NCBI GenBank assembly: GCA_002694065.1
Contig: NZKZ01000199.1
Span: 1-5,417, forward strand
DNA from: Acidiferrobacter sp.
GTDB lineage: Bacteria > Pseudomonadota > Gammaproteobacteria > Arenicellales > UBA868
Reading direction: 5' to 3'
Length of the DNA: 5,417 nt
The notes below the pieces were generated by a model. The model worked only from the letters and a program-made list of their open reading frames with translations. It was not told the origin of the DNA and made no database searches. Shown in pieces: positions 1 through 5,408 of this stretch. Position numbers and translations under genes: made by a program. Within the stretch, counting starts at the first letter, position 1. Every line of letters begins with the position of its first letter.

Positions 1-5
1 CGAAG

Positions 6-653
6 ATGGTGTCTGATGGCGTTTTTGAGAGGATGAGCAAGGAAGAGAAGAGGGGGCTGGATTGGCTCAATCAGATCCTTTCGGAGTCGGCCAATTGCGA
101 ACTGGGCCCGGATTACCGCATTATCGCAGACTACAACGGTTCAGTGGAGCTGGTGCTCGACGTCGAGGAGACCGTGAGGATGAGCATAAAGTCAGAGATG
201 GGCGGTGCGTGTGTCAAATCCCTTGCGGTTTTCGCCAGGAGCAAGGGTGGCGGCGAGATGGTCAAGGGATGCATCATAGCGAAGGATCACGAGAAGCCAG
301 TCACGGATCACTGTGCGTCATTCGTACTCTGGTCGGACAGCGGGTTCAACGACATGCCAGGAACCCTGGAAAACGCCATCGCAAAGGCCAGGGGTTACTC
401 CCTGGAATTCATCAGGAGCCTATACTCCTACGCATTGGAGGAGGTACGGAGGATGCGTTGGAGGGAGGTGTTCGACTACACGGAGTCATTTGATTCACCC
501 CCTCGAAGCCTAACGCTGGAAAGGGCGAAGTTCGACATCGCCACAATCATGAGCGCCCCTGAGAAGAGGGTGCTTCTGGACGGAGAGGTAGAGGATTTGG
601 TTTGGGAGTTCATATACGGTGGAGAACACTATGAAGACAGAGGAGGTACCTAG
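6..653 (+). CDS. Unknown protein, candidate E2-like (UBC-fold) partner of the Ubl operon
   Basis: A 215-residue soluble protein with no signal peptide or membrane segment. I do not recognise its family. By eye it has an N-terminal helix (about 11-28), a run of strands (about 36-43, 46-52, 55-61, 68-77, 86-92, 104-109), then long helices (118-157, 170-185, 190-205). This helix, sheet, helices order is that of E2 ubiquitin-conjugating enzymes. The segment His95...His102-Cys103...Trp109-Ser110 followed by a helix loosely recalls the E2 pattern His-Pro-Asn...Cys...Trp-Ser-Pro, but the Pro-Asn pair is absent and the spacing is shorter. Cysteines are at 31, 69, 89 and 103. It stops 2 bases before the ubiquitin-like gene, so cotranscription is likely. 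The frame is open to the left edge, so the true start may lie outside the window; no Shine-Dalgarno site can be judged. The coding call is firm, the E2 idea is only an inference. Confidence 0.8.
   Translation: MVSDGVFERMSKEEKRGLDWLNQILSESANCELGPDYRIIADYNGSVELVLDVEETVRMSIKSEMGGACVKSLAVFARSKGGGEMVKGCIIAKDHEKPVTDHCASFVLWSDSGFNDMPGTLENAIAKARGYSLEFIRSLYSYALEEVRRMRWREVFDYTESFDSPPRSLTLERAKFDIATIMSAPEKRVLLDGEVEDLVWEFIYGGEHYEDRGGT
641..647 (+). promoter_or_regulatory. Shine-Dalgarno site for the ubiquitin-like gene
   Basis: AGGAGGT lies at the end of the preceding gene, 8 bases before ATG 656. This spacing favours ATG 656 over the in-frame GTG at 653, which would leave only 5 bases. Confidence 0.75.
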
Positions 654-655
654 TG

Positions 656-871
656 ATGGAAAAGATAACCACAACAGTGGAGATCGCTGACCAAACTGGG
701 CACGCTAGCCTTCAGCTTACCAAGGCCGAGACCATGTCTCGGGTCGAGGAGGCAGAGGGGACCTGGATCTTCGCGGGAGGAAAGATGGTGCAACCAGCTC
801 AGCTGGCAGAAGCCGACTGGAGGACCGTGGGGACAGTCAGGTTAGTGCCTGGGTTCGTCGGTGGTCTATGA
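656..871 (+). CDS. Ubiquitin-like beta-grasp protein with C-terminal Gly-Gly-Leu
   Basis: A 71-residue protein that is probably a ubiquitin-like modifier or carrier. The second half aligns without gaps to ubiquitin 44-76: Ile-Phe-Ala-Gly (38-41) matches ubiquitin 44-47, Leu50 matches Leu56, Thr60 matches Thr66, Leu63-Val64 match 69-70, and Gly69-Gly70 match the terminal Gly75-Gly76. That is 10 identities in 33 positions, and it includes the hydrophobic patch positions Ile44 and Val70. The N-terminal half shows two likely strands (about 3-11 and 16-23) and a short helical stretch, giving a core 6 residues shorter than ubiquitin. There is no cysteine; lysines are at 3, 23 and 43. One residue, Leu71, follows Gly-Gly, so the E1 substrate would need trimming, and a JAMM protease is encoded two genes downstream. 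The stop overlaps the E1 start (ATGA). A sulfur-carrier role (ThiS/MoaD/CysO type) is the main alternative. Confidence 0.88.
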   Translation: MEKITTTVEIADQTGHASLQLTKAETMSRVEEAEGTWIFAGGKMVQPAQLAEADWRTVGTVRLVPGFVGGL

Positions 872-1632
872 CCGCCGCCCAGGCTGACGGAGATACGCAG
901 CCCCACTGGAGGGTTTCTCTCCTGTGGGGTGAGGATTGGACGAGGAGGATGGAAAGAATGGATGAAGGAGTAAGGATAGCTATCGTTGGGATGGGTGGGA
1001 TCGGGTCCCACCTTCTGCGGTCTCTAGCTCCCGCCCTGCATTCTGGAAGGCTCTCGAGATCACTAGGCGGGGTTTCCTTGCACATTTTCGACTCCGACTC
1101 GGTCGGTGAGAGCAATCTGATGCACCAGAGTTTCGCCCCCAGCGACGTCGGTAGGAAGAAGGTGGATGCGATTCGCGATTCCATGGGGGAGTTCCTCGGG
1201 GAGTCGCTAGAAATCGTCTCCAGGCCGGTAGACGTCAGGTCCCCATTGGACGGTTATGGCTTCGTCATCGTCTGCGTTGATTCTGATGAGGCCAGGAGGG
1301 CGGTTCACGGAAGCGGCTCCCCCTGGCTAGACCTGAGGTGCATAGGGGACGGCTTCATAGCGATCGACCACAGGGTCAAAGCGGAAGTGGTTGACTCCCT
1401 CACATCCAACACAGGTTCCGCTTCCTGCCAGCTTGAGGGCTCATTGGAAGATGGCAACATCCAGTTTGGCTACATGGCCTCTGCGGCTCATGGAGCGCAA
1501 TGGGCCATACAGATGCTGAGGATATTCGATGGCCAGGATGGAGTGATGCTGCCCGCTCCGAGCTCGAGCAGCATTACATTCGGGACACTAGGGCGTTTGC
1601 CTGTCGAAGGTGATGGCCTGGAGGCTTCCTGA
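868..1632 (+). CDS. ThiF/MoeB/E1-type Ubl-activating enzyme
   Basis: A 254-residue protein of the ThiF/E1 superfamily, expected to adenylate the C-terminal glycine of the Ubl using ATP. Visible motifs are the Rossmann nucleotide loop Gly-Met-Gly-Gly-Ile-Gly-Ser (41-47), an acidic strand end Asp75-Ser-Asp77, the Ser-Asn-Leu segment (82-84), Gly95-Arg-Lys-Lys98, and a strand ending in Val137-Asp138. The Arg usual after the Asn-Leu segment is His86 here. Only three cysteines occur (136, 158, 187), so the paired Cys-x2-Cys zinc site of MoeB is missing. Cys187 in Ser-Ala-Ser-Cys-Gln sits where the catalytic cysteine of related enzymes would fall. The length is that of a single-domain MoeB/ThiF enzyme with no separate E2-binding or rhodanese domain. 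The start overlaps the Ubl stop by 4 bases, suggesting translational coupling; ATG 958 is an alternative start. Confidence 0.92.
   Translation: MTAAQADGDTQPHWRVSLLWGEDWTRRMERMDEGVRIAIVGMGGIGSHLLRSLAPALHSGRLSRSLGGVSLHIFDSDSVGESNLMHQSFAPSDVGRKKVDAIRDSMGEFLGESLEIVSRPVDVRSPLDGYGFVIVCVDSDEARRAVHGSGSPWLDLRCIGDGFIAIDHRVKAEVVDSLTSNTGSASCQLEGSLEDGNIQFGYMASAAHGAQWAIQMLRIFDGQDGVMLPAPSSSSITFGTLGRLPVEGDGLEAS
942..948 (+). promoter_or_regulatory. Possible internal Shine-Dalgarno site before ATG 958
   Basis: GAGGAGG lies 9 bases before the in-frame ATG 958, which would give a 224-residue E1 starting just before the Rossmann strand. It is also explained by two AGG arginine codons, common in these genes, and the 868 start is coupled to the Ubl stop. 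I therefore keep 868 as the main start. Confidence 0.3.
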
Positions 1633-2126
1633 TGCCCGAGGTAACCCCCAAGGCCCATGATGAGGGCCTGGTGGAGAGGCTCGTACTCTCCGGAGAGCAC
1701 TCCGCGATGGAGGTACTGGAGACCATTGGGGCACTGGCGGTCGATGGGGACTGGGAGGGCATGTGGTCAATAGCGGACATGATGGGCAGGGAGGTAAGCG
1801 TCCTATTCGACTCGGAGATGAGGGTCTGGGTGGACGTAGGCTCGGCGGGACAGGTCAAGATCACCCCCCCGCTTGGCTCCACCATACCATTCAGGCTATG
1901 GATACACACCCACCCGTGGAATGCGTACTGGTCTTCTACCGACCTGATTACCATCGCCTCGCACAGCCAGATACTGGAACGGGCGCTGGTTCTTGGGTTC
2001 GACCACATGAAGTCGACAGAGAGGTCCGAACAACCCCCTGCCAGGAGCCTGGGAGACGGGCCCCTGCTGCTTTGGAGCGACGAGCCGGTGCTGAGATACG
2101 AAGAGGTGCCTGTCCAGAATGTCTGA
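1632..2126 (+). CDS. JAMM/MPN-domain metalloprotease, candidate Ubl-processing or deconjugating enzyme
   Basis: A 164-residue single-domain protein carrying a JAMM zinc site: His92-Thr-His94-Pro, then Ser101 and Asp104. JAMM proteins (Rpn11, archaeal JAMM1, RadC, QbsD, Mec) use two His and one Asp to hold zinc, with an upstream Glu as catalytic base. Glu30 in a Glu-x2-Gly-x-Leu context after a helix is my candidate for that Glu. The stretch from His94 to Ser101 is one residue shorter than the usual HxHx7Sx2D. There are no cysteines, signal peptide or membrane segments, so it is cytoplasmic. The start ATG shares one base with the E1 stop (TGATG), and GGAGG at 1620-1624 lies 7 bases upstream. 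In this operon the likely roles are trimming the final Leu of the Ubl and/or removing it from conjugates. Loss of a Ubl-amino-acid adduct, as in Mec/CysO, is the alternative. Confidence 0.9.
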   Translation: MPEVTPKAHDEGLVERLVLSGEHSAMEVLETIGALAVDGDWEGMWSIADMMGREVSVLFDSEMRVWVDVGSAGQVKITPPLGSTIPFRLWIHTHPWNAYWSSTDLITIASHSQILERALVLGFDHMKSTERSEQPPARSLGDGPLLLWSDEPVLRYEEVPVQNV

Positions 2127-2346
2127 TGAGATGGAAGCAGTGCTGGAGAGGCTGAGCGCCCTCAGCGAGAGCGGGGATCAGATGAGCATCCCGGACATAG
2201 TCGAGGCAGTGGTGGGAGGCGATTCGGACGAGGAGCTGGTTGAGCTTGCTAGAGCCGCCTTCCAGAACATCGGCAGGCCACTGAAGCTCCTGGAGATGGC
2301 CGAGGGGATTCTTGCTCTGAGGGACTGGCGGGTAGATCAGGCGTGA
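2119..2346 (+). CDS. Small acidic helical protein, last gene of the Ubl operon
   Basis: A 75-residue protein of unknown family. It overlaps the JAMM gene by 8 bases, and GAGGTG at 2103-2108 lies 10 bases before ATG 2119, which supports translation and cotranscription. It is rich in Glu, Asp, Leu and Ala, and appears mostly helical: residues 3-17, 24-32, 36-49 and 53-68. The middle part (about 22-50) resembles a small helical bundle. It has no cysteine, so it is neither a thioester-carrying E2 nor a zinc-bearing RING. Roles as an adaptor, a substrate or a regulator of the Ubl enzymes are possible but nothing in the sequence selects one. Confidence 0.7.
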   Translation: MSDEMEAVLERLSALSESGDQMSIPDIVEAVVGGDSDEELVELARAAFQNIGRPLKLLEMAEGILALRDWRVDQA

Positions 2347-2391
2347 CTTGGCCTTGGCCCGAAACGACAGGAAAACGCCCCCTGATTCCGG

Positions 2392-2413
2392 TCAATCTAA
2401 CAACATTGAATAG
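2392..2413 (+). promoter_or_regulatory. Weak promoter candidate for the TFB-like gene
   Basis: This is the most AT-rich patch in the 124-base gap between the operon and the TFB-like gene. TTGAATAG (2406-2413) could act as a poor TATA element, giving a start near 2435 and a leader that contains the Shine-Dalgarno site at 2457. The patch also holds a short inverted repeat, TCAAT (2392-2396) and ATTGA (2405-2409). It does not match a strong archaeal TATA box. Confidence 0.25.
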
Positions 2414-2416
2414 CCT

Positions 2417-2435
2417 ACTAGGGAACCGCTCTAGT
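2417..2435 (+). other. Short hairpin / inverted repeat in the intergenic gap
   Basis: ACTAG (2417-2421) and CTAGT (2431-2435) are exact inverted copies. With one G-T wobble the stem extends to 7 pairs around a 5-base loop (2424-2428). It lies 70 bases after the operon's last stop codon and 35 bases before the TFB-like start. It could be an operator or an RNA hairpin. No T-run follows, so an intrinsic terminator is not supported. Confidence 0.4.
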
Positions 2436-2456
2436 CCCGCTTCGGAAAGGTGCGGC

Positions 2457-2461
2457 AGGAG
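2457..2461 (+). promoter_or_regulatory. Shine-Dalgarno site fixing the TFB-like start
   Basis: AGGAG lies 9 bases before ATG 2471. It falls inside the reading frame that would start at GTG 2450, so it argues for ATG 2471 as the true start. Confidence 0.75.
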
Positions 2462-2470
2462 ATAACTGAA

Positions 2471-3388
2471 ATGGCATTCGACAGATGTGAGTGCGGCTCT
2501 AGGGAGTCGTTGGACCTCCACGACGGGGTCTTCTGCGCGGACTGCGGAATAGAGCTCAGTGGCCCTGTTTTGGACCCGGGCTTCCTAGCCCCTGAACCTC
2601 TGGTGATGAGGCCGGGTAGTTCCCTGGGCAGCAGGGGGCCAACCTCTCGAGATGGGGTCGGGTTCGGGGTTTGGAACCGCGTTCATTCGAAAGGCGGGAA
2701 GAGGCCTTTCATCGACGACCTGGAATCCAAGGCCATGGACTCGGGGGAGTGCCCCCGAATAGTTGCAGACGTGGTGACCCTCATGCGGGACGTGGATGCG
2801 AGGCACCCACTGGGAATGAGGAGGAAGTCCCTGAGGGGGACCGAGGGGCTTAGCAGGGAGTCGGCCAGGGACTACAGGCTGAGGCTTTTCGTATCCGCCG
2901 CACTCCACGTCCTGAACGACGACGGCCTCGAGAACCGCGCCCCGATGATCGCCCATGATTGGGGCATCTCGCACCATGACTCTGTTTGGGCAATCTCCAT
3001 CTTCAACCGCCACAGGAGGCGCGGGACCAGGGTCCGTGCCGACCCCGCTTCCATTCGCAGGTCTGAGCTTGGTTTCCACCTCAATAGGCTAAGGGAGTTC
3101 GTCGCCGCCGAAGTGGGATTCGAGGAGGCCGAGGGGATCATGCTGTCTGCCGAGGCCAGGCTTTCGGAGGCAGGGGAGCCCGTCGGTGGATCCGATGACT
3201 GGGTCATCGGCAGGTTCTGCAACGTACCATCCAAGAGGGCGGCCATGATTTCTTTCGCGGAGGAGATGGTCTCACGGGGCAAGCCCAAGAAGATGGTGCG
3301 CTGGCTGAGAGAGCAGGTCCCCATCATTGGGACGAAGGATTTCGTATCCAGGGTGTCCGTCAAGGGGCCCGAGGTTGGAGAGGAGTGA
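2471..3388 (+). CDS. Divergent TFB/TFIIB-like protein with N-terminal zinc ribbon
   Basis: A 305-residue protein, close to the usual length of about 300 for archaeal TFB. The N-terminus is a zinc ribbon: Cys6, Cys8-Gly, Cys22, Cys25-Gly, spaced C-x-C-x13-C-x2-C, where TFB normally has C-x2-C in the first knuckle. A linker (about 30-90) with a basic Lys-Gly-Gly-Lys-Arg stretch follows, then two helical regions (about 90-185 and 190-290) that fit two cyclin-like repeats. The pattern of hydrophobic helices with an Arg-Gly-x3-Leu-Ser-x-Glu-Ser segment near 122 and a helix-turn-helix-like part near 155-180 recalls TFIIB cores, but conservation is weak. TFB recruits RNA polymerase by binding TBP at the promoter; extra divergent copies often act as specialised factors. 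It ends 2 bases from the end of the opposing gene. The alternative is another zinc-ribbon DNA-binding regulator. Confidence 0.7.
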   Translation: MAFDRCECGSRESLDLHDGVFCADCGIELSGPVLDPGFLAPEPLVMRPGSSLGSRGPTSRDGVGFGVWNRVHSKGGKRPFIDDLESKAMDSGECPRIVADVVTLMRDVDARHPLGMRRKSLRGTEGLSRESARDYRLRLFVSAALHVLNDDGLENRAPMIAHDWGISHHDSVWAISIFNRHRRRGTRVRADPASIRRSELGFHLNRLREFVAAEVGFEEAEGIMLSAEARLSEAGEPVGGSDDWVIGRFCNVPSKRAAMISFAEEMVSRGKPKKMVRWLREQVPIIGTKDFVSRVSVKGPEVGEE

Positions 3389-3390
3389 GC

Positions 3391-5361
3391 CTATCGGATA
3401 TGTCCGTCGGTGTCCGGGAGGAGATCGGCCACTCCGGGGTTGTATCTCTCGAAGTGGTTCCAAAGTGGGCCATCGATAGGCCTGATCTGGCCCTCGCCGT
3501 CGACCATAACGAGTCTCTCCTCCAAGACGCCGCTGAAAGCCACGACCTCGGTATGAAGCTCCCTCCTCCCTAGGCCGGCCCTGAAGTAGATCCTCACCGA
3601 ACCCCTGACTCTCTCCTCCTCGAAGTCCCTCTGCCAGCCAGATGCCTGGAGCATCATGTACACCGCGGTCCTGTCATCCCACCCGCTTGTGGAGAAAGCG
3701 GTGTCACAGTCGTCGAATGTTATGTTGGGCTCCCCGCGGCCCCTCATTGCTGTGAAGGTGGCCCTCGATCCAAGGGGCATCCTAAGAAGCGCGCTCCAGA
3801 GCCTCGGGAATGACTCGGTGCACCTCCTTCTTCTCTCTTCTAAGTCATTATTCCCCAATTCTCCTCCGTAGTAGCGTTGCTCCCTGGCCAGATTCATGAA
3901 CTGCTGTAGTTCGTTGGGATTGGCATTTACATCGAGTTCCCTAATTCGACGAGGACGATCGTAGGTCATTACCAGGTAGTTGTCGAGAGTGTCTATGTTC
4001 TGACGGGAGCTTAGGTCATCCAAGAGTGCCATGATTATCCCCCCGATGGCATCCCCAATCACCAGACGCCTCATTTCCGGGGTCTCTACTATGCAGAGCC
4101 TACTGCTCATCCTAGCGATATGGTGCCTGAACCTGGGATTGGTCTCCTCGGGGTCTGCCCGGTCGGCGGGACTGACGGAGAACCTGGTGCCATGCGGACC
4201 GTCCTCTGGCGTGACTAGGTACGACATCCCGGAAGTCCCCTTGACTCGGAATAGGCTTAGCTCTGGATTTGCGGTGACCCTGCGGTTTCCATTCACAATC
4301 TCCCTCAGAAACACCAGCCCTCTGCCATCCTCCTTACTGACATCAGAAAGAGGATCGTCGGCGAATAAGTGCTGCTGGAGAGCAAGGAGGGAGCGATACG
4401 AGGAGTGGTTCGGCGGGGAGAGTGCCCATGTTACCAGCCAAGCCCATAGATCTGGATCGTTGGGTACGAACACCTTCTTCCAGCCCGATGGCCGACGGAC
4501 CCTCAGTTGCAGCCTACCCCTGCTGATCCATAGTGAGGTGGGCACCTTGGAGCAGAGCTCTTGGAAAGTAGGATTGCTAATGTGGTCAGCCACCTCTACC
4601 TCCCATCTCCTCATCCATGTCGCTTCCTCGAGGAGCTCCCGGTAGAATGCAGTCGACTCCCTGGCCCTGCGAGAACGTGTGGGGTTCCGTCTGTATTCTG
4701 TCGGATTCAGTACCTGGTATGCGGGATGGATGATCAGGGCCCCATTCCTCCGCGCGTCAATGTGGAATCCATCGGGGAATTGGGGTCCTATCCATGTCTT
4801 ACTGAGAGCGATGTCTATCGAAATCAGGAGCCTCTTCCAGTCGTAGCGGTCCCTATCCTTGTGTTTCCTCAGAATCTCCAATAGGCCACGATATGGCAGT
4901 TTGATCGGTCTGCCGTCAATCGAGAATTCGTCCCTGGCCGTCCAGGACAGGTAAGACCCATCTGGGAGAAGTCCTCCCCTGGATGCCCTCCTGACGGCCG
5001 ATCGACCTGAGAGGCAGTCCACCGATTCCCCTGAATCGAATACGTCTATCTCCGCATCGGTAGGGTCCCATGGCGGGGGTGGGGCGCAAATCCACTGCCT
5101 CTCGTCGACCTGCTGTGGAGTTGCCAATGCCCACCACATCTCCCTGTTGTCGTGGATTCCGCTCGAGGAAGCCCTGGACATCCCCCTCCAGACCTGCGAT
5201 GGAGTGGGTTCAGGACCCCCCAGCAGGGTTCGAAGGTCATCCACCTCGGGTCCGTCTTCGATCCTGATGCCCAACTTGCCGGCTATGGCCGGGACGACAA
5301 CCTTGCAAGACTTGCATAGGCCTGAAATGTGTTCGATCCCACACCCCCTGCAGTTGTCCAC
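3391..5361 (-). CDS. Large unknown protein with N-terminal four-cysteine zinc knuckle
   Basis: A 656-residue, probably cytoplasmic protein that I cannot assign to a family. The N-terminus has Cys4-x2-Cys7-x8-Cys16-x2-Cys19, a compact zinc-binding knuckle of the ribbon/treble-clef type. The rest is rich in Arg, Asp and Trp, with strongly basic arginine clusters (224-234, 470-474, 509-513), suggesting binding to nucleic acid or to an acidic partner. I see no Walker A/B, polymerase, nuclease or protease motif and no membrane segment. The start is GTG (5359-5361), supported by GAGGTG at 5367-5372, 5 bases upstream. Only 2 bases separate its TAG from the TGA of the convergent TFB-like gene. Its base composition looks like that of its neighbours. 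The single very long open frame makes the coding call secure; function is unknown. Confidence 0.88.
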   Translation of the reverse strand: MDNCRGCGIEHISGLCKSCKVVVPAIAGKLGIRIEDGPEVDDLRTLLGGPEPTPSQVWRGMSRASSSGIHDNREMWWALATPQQVDERQWICAPPPPWDPTDAEIDVFDSGESVDCLSGRSAVRRASRGGLLPDGSYLSWTARDEFSIDGRPIKLPYRGLLEILRKHKDRDRYDWKRLLISIDIALSKTWIGPQFPDGFHIDARRNGALIIHPAYQVLNPTEYRRNPTRSRRARESTAFYRELLEEATWMRRWEVEVADHISNPTFQELCSKVPTSLWISRGRLQLRVRRPSGWKKVFVPNDPDLWAWLVTWALSPPNHSSYRSLLALQQHLFADDPLSDVSKEDGRGLVFLREIVNGNRRVTANPELSLFRVKGTSGMSYLVTPEDGPHGTRFSVSPADRADPEETNPRFRHHIARMSSRLCIVETPEMRRLVIGDAIGGIIMALLDDLSSRQNIDTLDNYLVMTYDRPRRIRELDVNANPNELQQFMNLAREQRYYGGELGNNDLEERRRRCTESFPRLWSALLRMPLGSRATFTAMRGRGEPNITFDDCDTAFSTSGWDDRTAVYMMLQASGWQRDFEEERVRGSVRIYFRAGLGRRELHTEVVAFSGVLEERLVMVDGEGQIRPIDGPLWNHFERYNPGVADLLPDTDGHIR

Positions 5362-5366
5362 CCAAA

Positions 5367-5372
5367 CACCTC
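5367..5372 (-). promoter_or_regulatory. Shine-Dalgarno site fixing the GTG start of the 656-residue gene
   Basis: Read on the minus strand this is GAGGTG, 5 bases before the GTG start codon. It supports initiation at GTG rather than at an internal ATG. Confidence 0.65.
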
Positions 5373-5373
5373 G

Positions 5374-5397
5374 TTATCTCAAACAAAACATTATCTC
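5374..5397 (-). repeat. Spaced 7-bp direct repeat in the upstream region
   Basis: TTATCTC occurs at 5374-5380 and again at 5391-5397 (GAGATAA on the minus strand), 17 bases apart start to start with a 10-base AT-rich spacer. It lies directly upstream of the Shine-Dalgarno site of the minus-strand gene, where a regulator could block or aid transcription. Confidence 0.4.
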
Positions 5398-5401
5398 GAG
5401 G

Positions 5402-5408
5402 GTATTTG
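5402..5408 (-). promoter_or_regulatory. Weak TATA-like promoter candidate of the 656-residue gene
   Basis: CAAATAC on the minus strand sits in an AT-rich stretch (5374-5417) that contrasts with the GC-rich genes. A start about 25 bases downstream, near 5378-5380, would leave a short leader containing the Shine-Dalgarno site. The match to an archaeal TATA box is poor and the region continues past the window edge. Confidence 0.25.

Noticed and set aside
653..655. GTG 653 as start of the Ubl
   Set aside because: ATG follows at once in frame at 656 and has the better spacing from AGGAGGT.
1574..2008. A 144-codon open frame on the - strand
   Set aside because: It runs antisense to the E1 and JAMM genes, whose motifs are clear; its Ser/Pro/Thr-rich product is typical of a shadow frame.
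656..2126. Sulfur-carrier cluster for thiamine, molybdopterin or cysteine synthesis
   Set aside because: No rhodanese, ThiG, MoaE or cysteine synthase gene is nearby, and the Ubl looks more like ubiquitin than MoaD/ThiS. Kept as an alternative, not excluded.
2347..2358. Tandem CTTGGC CTTGGC just after the operon stop
   Set aside because: Two 6-base copies are too short to mean anything and no further copies appear.
2450..2470. GTG 2450 as start of the TFB-like gene
   Set aside because: The Shine-Dalgarno AGGAG lies inside this extension, 9 bases before ATG 2471, and the zinc ribbon begins right after ATG 2471.
2585..3079. A 164-codon open frame on the - strand
   Set aside because: It is antisense to the TFB-like gene, rich in Pro/Gly/Val, and shows no domain or start signal.
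4031..4645. A 204-codon open frame on the + strand
   Set aside because: It lies wholly inside the 656-residue minus-strand gene, has a low-complexity Ser/Arg/Leu composition, and has no matching ribosome site or motif.
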